DNA of 12,597 nucleotides. Source: Planctomycetaceae bacterium. Its GTDB lineage: Bacteria; Planctomycetota; Planctomycetia; Planctomycetales; Planctomycetaceae. Positions 1 through 6,748 of this stretch are shown here, piece by piece (the stretch's first letter is position 1; the number at the start of each line of letters is the position of its first letter). The notes beneath the pieces are model-generated. The model worked only from the letters and a program-made list of their open reading frames with translations. It was not told the origin of the DNA and ran no database searches. The stretch spans positions 7,821 to 20,417 of the forward strand of contig DLVV01000159.1 in NCBI GenBank assembly GCA_003445035.1, written 5' to 3'. Both the position numbers and the translations under genes were made by a program.

Positions 1-20
1 CCACCAGTTCCACCAGTTCC
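1..20. repeat. Tandem 9-bp repeat (ccaccagtt x2)
   Basis: CCACCAGTT is repeated twice in tandem and begins a third time at the window edge. On the minus strand it encodes the Gly-Gly-Thr repeats at the end of the visible Arg/Gly-rich protein. It probably continues outside the window. Confidence 0.6.
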
Positions 21-317
21 GCCTCCGCCACCACCGCCATTTCCTCCTCGCCCACCGCGTCCACGGCGGCGACGGCGACGGCGACGGCGTCGGTTTGGTT
101 GTTGCATGCCCGAATCATTGGAATCGGGAATCTCTCCGTCGTCGTCCGTCAAGGCGACAGCTCCATCCGGCAAAGGCCGCTCAGCCGGAGAAGATTGGTC
201 GACCTGATCTTCGGACGAAGGGGGCGGGGAGACGGATTCCGAGGGGGTCTCGGAGACCGGCTCGCCAGAAGTTTCTTGGGGCTCTTCGGACGAGGGCCCG
301 TTGTCTTGGTCAGCCAT
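1..317 (-). CDS. N-terminal part of an Arg/Gly-rich protein, possibly transcription terminator Rho (runs off the window)
   Basis: The reading frame opens with ATG at 317 and stays open to base 1, giving 105 residues without a stop. Residues 1 to about 70 are acidic and rich in Ser, Pro and Glu (start MADQDNGPSSEEPQE). A run of ten arginines follows, then a Gly-rich stretch (GRGGRGGNGGGGGGG) and GGT repeats. This layout is a disordered leader followed by an RNA-binding-type RG/G tract. Such tracts occur in the N-terminal region of Rho in several high-GC phyla, and from memory also in planctomycetes. They also occur in RNase E/G and DEAD-box helicases, so the identity is a guess. No folded domain is visible before the window ends. 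A purine-rich GGAAA sits about 8 nt before the ATG. A promoter at 683-710 on the same strand could drive the gene through a long leader. That it is coding is fairly sure; the name Rho is not. Confidence 0.6.
   Translation of the reverse strand, partial: MADQDNGPSSEEPQETSGEPVSETPSESVSPPPSSEDQVDQSSPAERPLPDGAVALTDDDGEIPDSNDSGMQQPNRRRRRRRRRRGRGGRGGNGGGGGGGTGGTG
64..93. repeat. Tandem hexanucleotide repeat (cgacgg-like, five units)
   Basis: Five consecutive hexamers read CGGCGG, CGACGG (three times) and CGTCGG. They lie in frame with the minus-strand gene and encode most of its ten-arginine run, two Arg codons per unit. A short repeat of this kind is prone to slippage, and gain or loss of a unit would change the Arg tract by two residues without a frameshift. 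Confidence 0.65.
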
Positions 318-846
318 CTAGCTTTTCCAGATCGTTGCGAAACATGCACTGAATGAGGGAACAAGTCGTATCGCGTCTGAAGCCGTTGCCGACTTGCTCC
401 GGTGACCGACAGCACCCTGATCAGTTCAGATTGATCCGCGGCACAGGAACATGCCCGCACTGCGAACCCGACAGAACCCATCCCAAGCCCAGTTCAGTCC
501 ACAGCCAAGATCGGGACATCCCGGACCCTGCTGAAGAACCCGAGCCGGCGCCCGGTGTCGAGGGATCCCGTGTAGGGAATTTAGCCAGCCTTCGAGCGTC
601 ATCCGTCGTCGTTTCCGGACGGTGTCCGCCTGGAATCGACAGCAGGGACTGAGAATTCCCCGCCCGCTCTCAGACTGCCACCATGATACTGCATCGTCTT
701 GACGTGTCAATTCCAGAGATGGCCCTCCCGTCGCTACTTACCACACATCCCCCGTCTCACTTCTGCTGGCATGCTGACTCGGCGCGCTGTTAGGCTGGGT
801 TTCACGCCAAATCTCCTCAATCTGTCTCGTTCTCCCGAGTCCTCTG
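318..846. other. Gene-free divergent region, 529 bp
   Basis: This separates the minus-strand Arg/Gly-rich gene from the plus-strand amidohydrolase gene. Open frames here (for example 353-652 plus and 426-710 minus) lack ribosome binding sites and have compositions unlike proteins, so I do not call them. The one supported element is the minus-strand promoter at 683-710. About 360 nt between it and the ATG at 317 would be untranslated leader. I found no clear promoter for the plus-strand gene and no tRNA-like structure. Confidence 0.5.
683..710 (-). promoter_or_regulatory. Sigma70-type promoter reading toward the Arg/Gly-rich gene
   Basis: On the minus strand a perfect -35 box TTGACA (710-705) is followed by a 16-nt spacer and the -10 box TATCAT (688-683), five of six matches to TATAAT. 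Transcription would start near 676, about 360 nt upstream of the ATG at 317. The -35 box overlaps an interrupted palindrome TTGAC-GT-GTCAA (699-710), which could be an operator. The boxes are seen directly; promoter activity is inferred, and planctomycete promoters are poorly known. Confidence 0.5.
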
Positions 847-3800
847 ATGCGAAGCCCACACGCAGTTTTTCGAAACCTTCACAACGCCCCTCTGCCGACC
901 ATGGCCATCTTGTTGCTGGGTGCCCTGTGCCTGTCTCCGGATGTCAGCCTGGCCCAGGACCTGACCGGACGGGTCGCCGGGTTCCGTCCCCGAGTGTATG
1001 CGATCACCGGAGCACGGCTGGTGCGGGCGCCGGGCCGAGAAGATCGCCGCGGCACGCTGGTCATCCGTGACGGCGTGATCGTGGCTGCCGGTGCCGACGC
1101 GGTCGTTCCTCCTGAAGCGGTGATCGTCGACGGCAGTGGTTTGATCGCCTACGCCGGGTTCATTGACGCCGACGCCGGTGACCTGCTGGCCGAGAAGGCG
1201 GCCCTGCCGAGCCCTCCCGGGCGGCCGGTCAATTTTTCTCGTTACGTGTTGGCCGCCACGCGGCCAGACAACCGAAAGAGCCTGACACCCCAGTTCGCTG
1301 CCGGTTCAGCACTCCACCTCGATGCCGGCCGCCTGACGGGAATTCGCCAGCAAGGTTTCACAAGCGTGCACGTGGTGCCAGACGGTCGAATCGCCAGTGG
1401 CACCACCGCCCTGGTTTCGACCGCCGGCCTGCCTCCACGAGAGTCGATCGTCAGCGAACCGCCCCTGGCCACCTTCGCCCTGCGACCTCCAGGCGGCAAC
1501 GGTTACCCGAGCACCCTGATGGGCGCCCACGCACACCTCCGTCAGGCCTTCCTGGACGCTCGGCGATTTGCTCGGCATCGGCAGCTTTACACCGCAGCCG
1601 TTCCGAGCGTGCCACGACCGCCGGCCGACGAGGTGCTCGAAGCTCTCGACCAGGTTCTTGGGCATCGACGTCGCCCCGCATTTCGTGTCGGCACGCGAGA
1701 CGACATTCACCGGGCCATCGCCTTCTGTCGCGAACACAAGATCCACCCGGTACTGCTCGGAGTCGACTCGGCCACCGAGTGTCTCGAACAACTCGAGAAG
1801 GGTCGATTCGACCTGCTGCTGTCGATGCGATTCGGTGCAGAGCCAAAGATCCGTCCGGAATCGTCGCCGGACAAGTTGATCGCCTCGCTGACCGACCCCC
1901 TGAAGGTCCAACACGACAAGAGACAGAAATGGTTCCGGCGTGTCCGCGGTGTTGGTCGACTGCAACGCCGCGGCCTGGGACTGGCCGTGGGATCCCGGGG
2001 ACTCAAGGATCGGGGTGAACTGCTGCGGGAAATCCGCAGGGCGATTGCCCACGGCTGGTCGGTCTCCGATGCCCTGGCCGCGCTGACCACCGGCCCGGCC
2101 CGCATCCTCGGCCTCCCCAAACGCCTGGGCACTCTCGACCCCGGACGCCTCGGACACGTTGCACTCTGGACCGGCCGCTTCGAAGACTCCGGCAGTCGAG
2201 TTCGTTTCGTGCTGGTTGACGGAGTCCTGTTCGAGTACAGCAAGTCGGCCAAGCCACGCCCCTCGGCCACATCCGGCCCTGCCCCCCCGGCAACCCATTC
2301 CCCCCCACCTCCTCCCTTGCCGCGATCGACCATCGACGAACCGACTCGACCTTCGGAAATCGAGAGTGACCGGCTGAAGAGGTCTGTGACAACCGGTGGC
2401 AACGTGTTGATCCGCAACGCGACGGTCCTGACCGGAACCGGCCGCACCCTGCCCGGCCATTCGATCCTGGTTCGCGACGGCAAGATCGTCGCCATCGACA
2501 TCGACCTGGACGCCGACGACGGCGGCGTGATCATCGACGCCACCGGCCAATTCGTGATGCCCGGGATCATCGACACTCACAGCCACATCAAGATCACCCA
2601 GGGAATCAACGAGTCCACCCAGTCGATCGTCCCGGAGGTACGGATCAAGGACGTGATCAACACCGAGGACGTGTCGGAATTCCGGGCCCTGGCCGGCGGA
2701 GTGACCGCTGCGAGACTGCTGCATGGATCGGCCAACGTCGTGGGCGGCCAGGACGCGGTGGTCAAATTGAAGTACGGTCAAACGGTCGCTGAACAGGTCC
2801 TCGCAAACGCTCCCCAGGGGGTCAAATTCGCCCTCGGAGAGAACGTCAAGTTCCGCACCACTCGTTTCCCCAACACGCGGATGGGAGTCGAAGCCACGCT
2901 CAATCGGGCCTTCCTGGAAGCGATCGACTACCGCCGACGCTGGCAGCAGTATCGGGCGGCCCGGCAATCGGCCGATGGGGACAAGCTGCTGCCTCCGCGA
3001 CGCGACCTGCGTCTCGAGGCCCTGGCCGACATCGTCAACCATCAGAAGTTCATTCACAGCCACTGCTACCGGGCCGACGAGATCCTGATGCTACTGCGGG
3101 TGGCCGAAAATCTGGGCATTCGCGTCTGGTCGCTTCAGCACGTTCTCGAGGGGTACAAGATCGCGCCGGAGATTGCTGCCCACGGGGCCAGTTGCAGCAC
3201 TTTCTCGGACTGGTGGGCCTACAAGGTCGAAGCCTACGACGCCACGCCGTACAACGCGGCCCTGCTCTCCGAAGCCGGTGCCAACGTGGTGATCAAGAGC
3301 GACGACAGAGAGTTGATCCGTCACCTGTACCAGGAAGCGGCCAAGCCGATCCGATACGGCAACATGCATCCCGACCGCGCCCTGGCGATGGTCACGCTGA
3401 ATTCCGCCCGTGAACTGGGACTCGACAAGCGAATGGGGTCCATCGAAGTGGGCAAGGACGGGGACCTGGCGATCTTCAATGCCCATCCCCTCAATTCGTT
3501 TGCCCGATGCGAGTTGACACTGATCGACGGCGAGGTGTTCTTCTCGCGGCAGACCCATCCCACGGTGATGTCCAAGACGGCCCGACGTCGGACGGTGTCG
3601 CCGGCACCCATTCGGCTGCCCGATCCCGCAAGACGACGCCCGGCAACGATCCTGCCGGCCGACGGTGATGAAAAGGCGAGCTACGCGCTGGTCGGGGGTA
3701 CGCTGCACCCGGTATCGGGCCCCGACATGGCCGGCACACTGTTGATTCATGACGGCAAAATCGCTGCCCTGGGTCCCGGAGTAAATCCCCCCGACGCCGC

Positions 3801-4857
3801 CCGCGTCATCGATGTCTCGGGACTGCACGTCTACCCCGGCCTGATCGATGCGGGGACAACCCTGGGATTGGCCGAGATCAAGAAGGTCCGTGAAACACTG
3901 GACTTCGGCGAAGGGGGCGACCTGCAACCGGACCTGCGGGCCGGAGTGGCGATCAACCCTGACAGCGAACTGTTTCCGGTTGCCCGCGCCGGCGGGATCA
4001 CCTCGGCGCTGGTTCATCCCAGTGGCGGCCTGGTCGCCGGACAGGCGTCACTGGTCCAGTTGGCCGGTTGGACGGCACCCGAGATGGTCGTCAATTACGA
4101 ACTGGGACTGCGGGTCCACTGGCCCAACGACTCGAACGACGCCAATCGCAAACGACGTGCCGACGAATTCCGCCGCCTGATCGCCGAAGCCCGCCAGTAC
4201 CACAGGCTGCTCACCGCAGCCCGAGCCGCCAAGCGACCTGGCCCGATCGGTGACCCCCGGCTTGACGCATTGGGCCCCTACATCACCGGCCAAAAACCGG
4301 TGCTGATCGAAGCACACAGCCGCCGTGCGATCGTCGAAGCGATCCAGTTTGCCGAGTCCGAGAAACTGAAGCTGGTCATCACCGGCGGGACCAATGCCTG
4401 GAAGGTCGCCGCCGCACTGAAGTCTCGGGACATCCCGGTGATCGTCGGACCGGTGATGCGAGCCCCGGTGAAGCGGTGGGACCCCTCCGACGCGCCCTAC
4501 GCCAACGCCGGACGGTTGCACGAGGCCGGTGTCCGATTCTGCATCCGCAGCGATAACGCCTCCAACAGCCGCAACGCCCCCTTCGAAGCAGCAATGGCCG
4601 TGGCCTTTGGACTGCCCGAGGCAGCCGCTCTCCACAGTGTCACGCTGGGAGCCGCCCGTGTGCTGGGCATCGACGAACAGGTCGGATCACTCGATGTTGG
4701 CAAGCACGCCAACCTCGTGATCCTCGACGGCTCGCCCCTGCAGGTCACCTCGCAGGTCAAGGGCGTCTTCGTCGCCGGTCGCCCGTTCCGGCCCGAAAGC
4801 CGACAGACCCGGTTCTATCGGCGATATCGCCGGAGGCTGAAACCCGGGAAGAAGTGA
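847..4857 (+). CDS. Secreted protein of three tandem amidohydrolase-like units, middle unit catalytic
   Basis: The product has 1336 residues. A signal peptide (basic n-region, hydrophobic core MAILLLGALCL, cleavage near SLA/QD at about residue 37) places it outside the cytoplasm and supports the start at 847 over the internal ATG at 901. Three units follow. Each starts with a strand motif like GTLVIRDG (69-76), HSILVRDGK or GTLLIHDGK, and ends with an ARxLGL...G(T/S)(L/I)(D/E)xG motif (about 418-433, 854-869, 1270-1285). The middle unit (about 519-915) has metal-site residues H578/H580 (DTHSH), H737/H739 (IHSHC), H765 (LQHVLEG) and D819 (KSDD). In the first unit the HxH is replaced by D109/G111, and in the third by G1003/T1005, though H1157 and D1236 remain there. 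A Pro-rich linker (about 470-495) joins units 1 and 2, and the C-terminus is strongly basic. It resembles imidazolonepropionase-like metal-dependent hydrolases, with an unknown amide or peptide substrate. Confidence 0.9.
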   Translation: MRSPHAVFRNLHNAPLPTMAILLLGALCLSPDVSLAQDLTGRVAGFRPRVYAITGARLVRAPGREDRRGTLVIRDGVIVAAGADAVVPPEAVIVDGSGLIAYAGFIDADAGDLLAEKAALPSPPGRPVNFSRYVLAATRPDNRKSLTPQFAAGSALHLDAGRLTGIRQQGFTSVHVVPDGRIASGTTALVSTAGLPPRESIVSEPPLATFALRPPGGNGYPSTLMGAHAHLRQAFLDARRFARHRQLYTAAVPSVPRPPADEVLEALDQVLGHRRRPAFRVGTRDDIHRAIAFCREHKIHPVLLGVDSATECLEQLEKGRFDLLLSMRFGAEPKIRPESSPDKLIASLTDPLKVQHDKRQKWFRRVRGVGRLQRRGLGLAVGSRGLKDRGELLREIRRAIAHGWSVSDALAALTTGPARILGLPKRLGTLDPGRLGHVALWTGRFEDSGSRVRFVLVDGVLFEYSKSAKPRPSATSGPAPPATHSPPPPPLPRSTIDEPTRPSEIESDRLKRSVTTGGNVLIRNATVLTGTGRTLPGHSILVRDGKIVAIDIDLDADDGGVIIDATGQFVMPGIIDTHSHIKITQGINESTQSIVPEVRIKDVINTEDVSEFRALAGGVTAARLLHGSANVVGGQDAVVKLKYGQTVAEQVLANAPQGVKFALGENVKFRTTRFPNTRMGVEATLNRAFLEAIDYRRRWQQYRAARQSADGDKLLPPRRDLRLEALADIVNHQKFIHSHCYRADEILMLLRVAENLGIRVWSLQHVLEGYKIAPEIAAHGASCSTFSDWWAYKVEAYDATPYNAALLSEAGANVVIKSDDRELIRHLYQEAAKPIRYGNMHPDRALAMVTLNSARELGLDKRMGSIEVGKDGDLAIFNAHPLNSFARCELTLIDGEVFFSRQTHPTVMSKTARRRTVSPAPIRLPDPARRRPATILPADGDEKASYALVGGTLHPVSGPDMAGTLLIHDGKIAALGPGVNPPDAARVIDVSGLHVYPGLIDAGTTLGLAEIKKVRETLDFGEGGDLQPDLRAGVAINPDSELFPVARAGGITSALVHPSGGLVAGQASLVQLAGWTAPEMVVNYELGLRVHWPNDSNDANRKRRADEFRRLIAEARQYHRLLTAARAAKRPGPIGDPRLDALGPYITGQKPVLIEAHSRRAIVEAIQFAESEKLKLVITGGTNAWKVAAALKSRDIPVIVGPVMRAPVKRWDPSDAPYANAGRLHEAGVRFCIRSDNASNSRNAPFEAAMAVAFGLPEAAALHSVTLGAARVLGIDEQVGSLDVGKHANLVILDGSPLQVTSQVKGVFVAGRPFRPESRQTRFYRRYRRRLKPGKK

Positions 4858-4864
4858 GCACGGT

Positions 4865-4891
4865 GTCGGATTCCTCGCGTTGGAATCCGAC
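4865..4891. terminator. Bidirectional hairpin between convergent genes
   Basis: GTCGGATTCC (4865-4874) and GGAATCCGAC (4882-4891) form a perfect 10-bp stem with a 7-nt loop. It lies in the 34-bp gap between the stop of the plus-strand amidohydrolase gene (4855-4857) and the stop of the minus-strand thioredoxin gene (4894-4892). Neither side has a clear T-run, so it is not a textbook intrinsic terminator. Its position suggests it ends or protects both transcripts. Confidence 0.65.
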
Positions 4892-5800
4892 TCACCGCCC
4901 GCCCGCCGCCTTCGCATAACGGGCCGGTGAACCGAAGAAGCGGGCCTTGCTCTCGGCATCAACAAAGAGATACAGCCCTCCCCCGTAGAAGTACGCGTAC
5001 TTGATGCTCCCGGCCACCTTGCGACCGGTGTCCAGGTGCCGCACCACGTCGTACCCCTCCAGCCGCGGTGCAAACCGGGATGGTTTTCGTCGGAACCGAT
5101 CAAGTTCCGAGGCCGAAGCCAGGAAGTAGACCACCTGACCTACCCGGCAGGGGAATTTCCTGTCGCCACGTCGCCACCGTTTCTCGGCCCAAAGTGCCAC
5201 GGGTGAGAATCCGGCCAACCCCACGCGGGTTTCAGGCTTGGCCCCCGAGGCCGTTCCGGCAGCGGTCGTTTTTCCGGACTTTTTCGCGATCACCGTTCGG
5301 CCCTCCGCAGTTCCACCGGCCAACGTCTTTGGTGGATGTGCCGCGAGGTACCTGTTCACTGCCGGCAGCATTCGAGCCACGTAGTTCCCAAATCCCTGGT
5401 AGCCCTTTGTCCTGGCCAGTTCCTTTCCGTCGGGGGTCACCACCAGGTCGGTTGGTAGCAGCTTGACCCGGAAACGCGACGTGACGGTCGGTTCACGGTC
5501 CGTATCGACTTTGACCGCCACCACGCGATTGGCCAGCCGGGTTCGCAGTTTGGGAGTGTCCAGAACGTCGCGTTCCATCATGCGGCAAGGACCACACCAA
5601 CTCGCGTGAAAGTGGACCAACAACGGCAGCCCGCGCCGCCGGGCCTCGGCCTGCGCAGCGGCAAACGTCTTGTGCCATGACAGCCCACGCTGAGATTTCG
5701 TCCGTTTCACGCGGACCGCGGCCGAGCACACTCTCGGCATCATGACCACCAGGAGCAGGACAGCAATCAGGGCTGAACACCGTGTCGTGGTCTTTCGCAT
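4892..5800 (-). CDS. Secreted thioredoxin-like protein with two C-terminal YHS-like repeats
   Basis: The product has 302 residues from the ATG at 5800. That start is chosen because GGAGGAG (5816-5810) sits 9-11 nt upstream and the protein then opens with a clean signal peptide (MRKTTTRCSALIAVLLLVVM..., cleavage near CSA/A at about 27). ATGs at 5809 and 5839 are less well placed. Residues about 40-155 form a thioredoxin fold with the redox motif WCGPC (68-72) and the cis-proline at LLPT (P116). It likely acts as an extracytoplasmic disulfide reductase or thiol oxidoreductase. After a Lys/Ala/Thr/Gly-rich linker (about 156-192), two similar units of 52 residues follow: G197-E248 and G249-G300. 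They end in FRRKPSRFA and FFGSPARYA. The second resembles the YHS domain (GYDVV..., LYLFVDAES). The gene lies 211 bp downstream of pabA on the same strand, so it may be a separate unit. Confidence 0.85.
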   Translation of the reverse strand: MRKTTTRCSALIAVLLLVVMMPRVCSAAVRVKRTKSQRGLSWHKTFAAAQAEARRRGLPLLVHFHASWCGPCRMMERDVLDTPKLRTRLANRVVAVKVDTDREPTVTSRFRVKLLPTDLVVTPDGKELARTKGYQGFGNYVARMLPAVNRYLAAHPPKTLAGGTAEGRTVIAKKSGKTTAAGTASGAKPETRVGLAGFSPVALWAEKRWRRGDRKFPCRVGQVVYFLASASELDRFRRKPSRFAPRLEGYDVVRHLDTGRKVAGSIKYAYFYGGGLYLFVDAESKARFFGSPARYAKAAGGR

Positions 5801-6011
5801 CGGGGACATCTCCTCCAGGCGAACGCCATGGCCGTCCACCCTCGGTAGACACCTCGCCGCTTATCGGCGCCCGGCCCCGACCCATGTGCCCGCAATCCGC
5901 GGGTTCGTGGTCCAACCCGACTCTCGACCCGTCTCTCGACCGAACACGACGGTCACGGCACCGCTGGCGGGACCGCCGGAGATGACGACTGGGAGGATCC
6001 TGACGACTGCA
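5801..6011. other. Spacer between pabA and the thioredoxin gene
   Basis: The 211-bp gap holds the thioredoxin gene's ribosome binding site (5810-5816). It also holds a weak short stem (CCCGC/GCGGG, 5889-5903) and a near-duplicated CTCTCGACC. I see no convincing terminator after pabA and no convincing promoter, so it is undecided whether the thioredoxin gene is transcribed with the pab cluster. Confidence 0.4.
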
Positions 6012-6737
6012 TCACCAATGCAACACCGTCGAGGACGGCGCTTCGACATCGGGAAAGACCGCATCGGCTCGGTAGCGATCGAGAGATCCGACCGTATGAT
6101 GCCCCCGGGCCAACGGCGCGGGGTTGAGCACGGCCGGCATCGGACCGTCGACGACACCGGACAGGCCCAGGAAATTCCACAGGAGCTGATGCCCCGAATC
6201 GGTCAGCACGCTTTCGGGATGAAACTGAACACCCACTGCCGGATGTTCGCGATGGGACATCGCCATCAACAGCCCATCCCGGGTCCGGGCCGTGACCTGC
6301 CATGCCGCCGGGAGCTCCTCGGACTCGACGATCAGCGAGTGGTACCGTGTCGCGATCAGCGGAGTCGTGATCCCGGCAAACAGTCCGCCGCTGTCCGCCC
6401 CCCCCTCATCGTGTTCGATCCGGGTCACCCGTCCATGGACCGGCAGCGGGGCCCGGACGACGCGTCCACCGGTGGCCGCCGCCAACACCTGGTGGCCCAG
6501 GCAGACGCCCATCAGGGGAATCCGGCCCAGCGCCGCACGAACCAGTTCGACCGAGATCCCGGCGTTGTCCGGACCACACGGCCCCGGAGACAGAACGATC
6601 GCTTCCGGAGACCTCCCGATCACCTCCTCGACCGACACCGCGTCATTGCGAACCACCTCGACCTCGATGCCCAGTTCTTCGAAGTATCGCGCGAGGTTGT
6701 AGACAAAGCTGTCGTAGTTGTCGATCAGCAGCAGCAT
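6012..6737 (-). CDS. pabA: Aminodeoxychorismate / anthranilate synthase glutaminase subunit
   Basis: This class I glutamine amidotransferase releases ammonia from glutamine for its partner PabB, the first step from chorismate to p-aminobenzoate. In many bacteria it is shared with anthranilate synthase. The product has 241 residues and begins MLLLIDNYDSF, the usual start of PabA/TrpG. The catalytic triad is visible: C79 in GVCLGHQ, and H173 and E175 in FHPES. The oxyanion-loop motif SPGPCGP is at 50-56. The start at 6737 is preferred because AGAGG (6748-6744) lies 6 nt upstream; the in-frame ATG at 6743 abuts that site. It begins 11 nt after the pabB stop, which implies co-translation. About 45-50 residues extend beyond the normal end of the family (near NFLGLSG), without a recognisable motif. 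Because the only partner here is PabB-type, I call it pabA rather than trpG. Confidence 0.92.
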   Translation of the reverse strand: MLLLIDNYDSFVYNLARYFEELGIEVEVVRNDAVSVEEVIGRSPEAIVLSPGPCGPDNAGISVELVRAALGRIPLMGVCLGHQVLAAATGGRVVRAPLPVHGRVTRIEHDEGGADSGGLFAGITTPLIATRYHSLIVESEELPAAWQVTARTRDGLLMAMSHREHPAVGVQFHPESVLTDSGHQLLWNFLGLSGVVDGPMPAVLNPAPLARGHHTVGSLDRYRADAVFPDVEAPSSTVLHW

Positions 6738-6748
6738 CAGCATCCTCT

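Noticed and set aside
1..100. CRISPR-like or minisatellite array suggested by the short repeats at the window edge
   Set aside because: The repeats are in frame and code for Arg and Gly-Gly-Thr tracts of the minus-strand protein; there are no spacers.
353..710. Small open frames on both strands in the first intergenic region
   Set aside because: No ribosome binding site, unusual composition, and one overlaps the predicted promoter.
1306..3063. 585-codon open frame on the minus strand inside the amidohydrolase gene
   Set aside because: It mirrors the high-GC codon pattern of the plus-strand gene, which has a signal peptide and clear family motifs. The antisense product shows no known motif.
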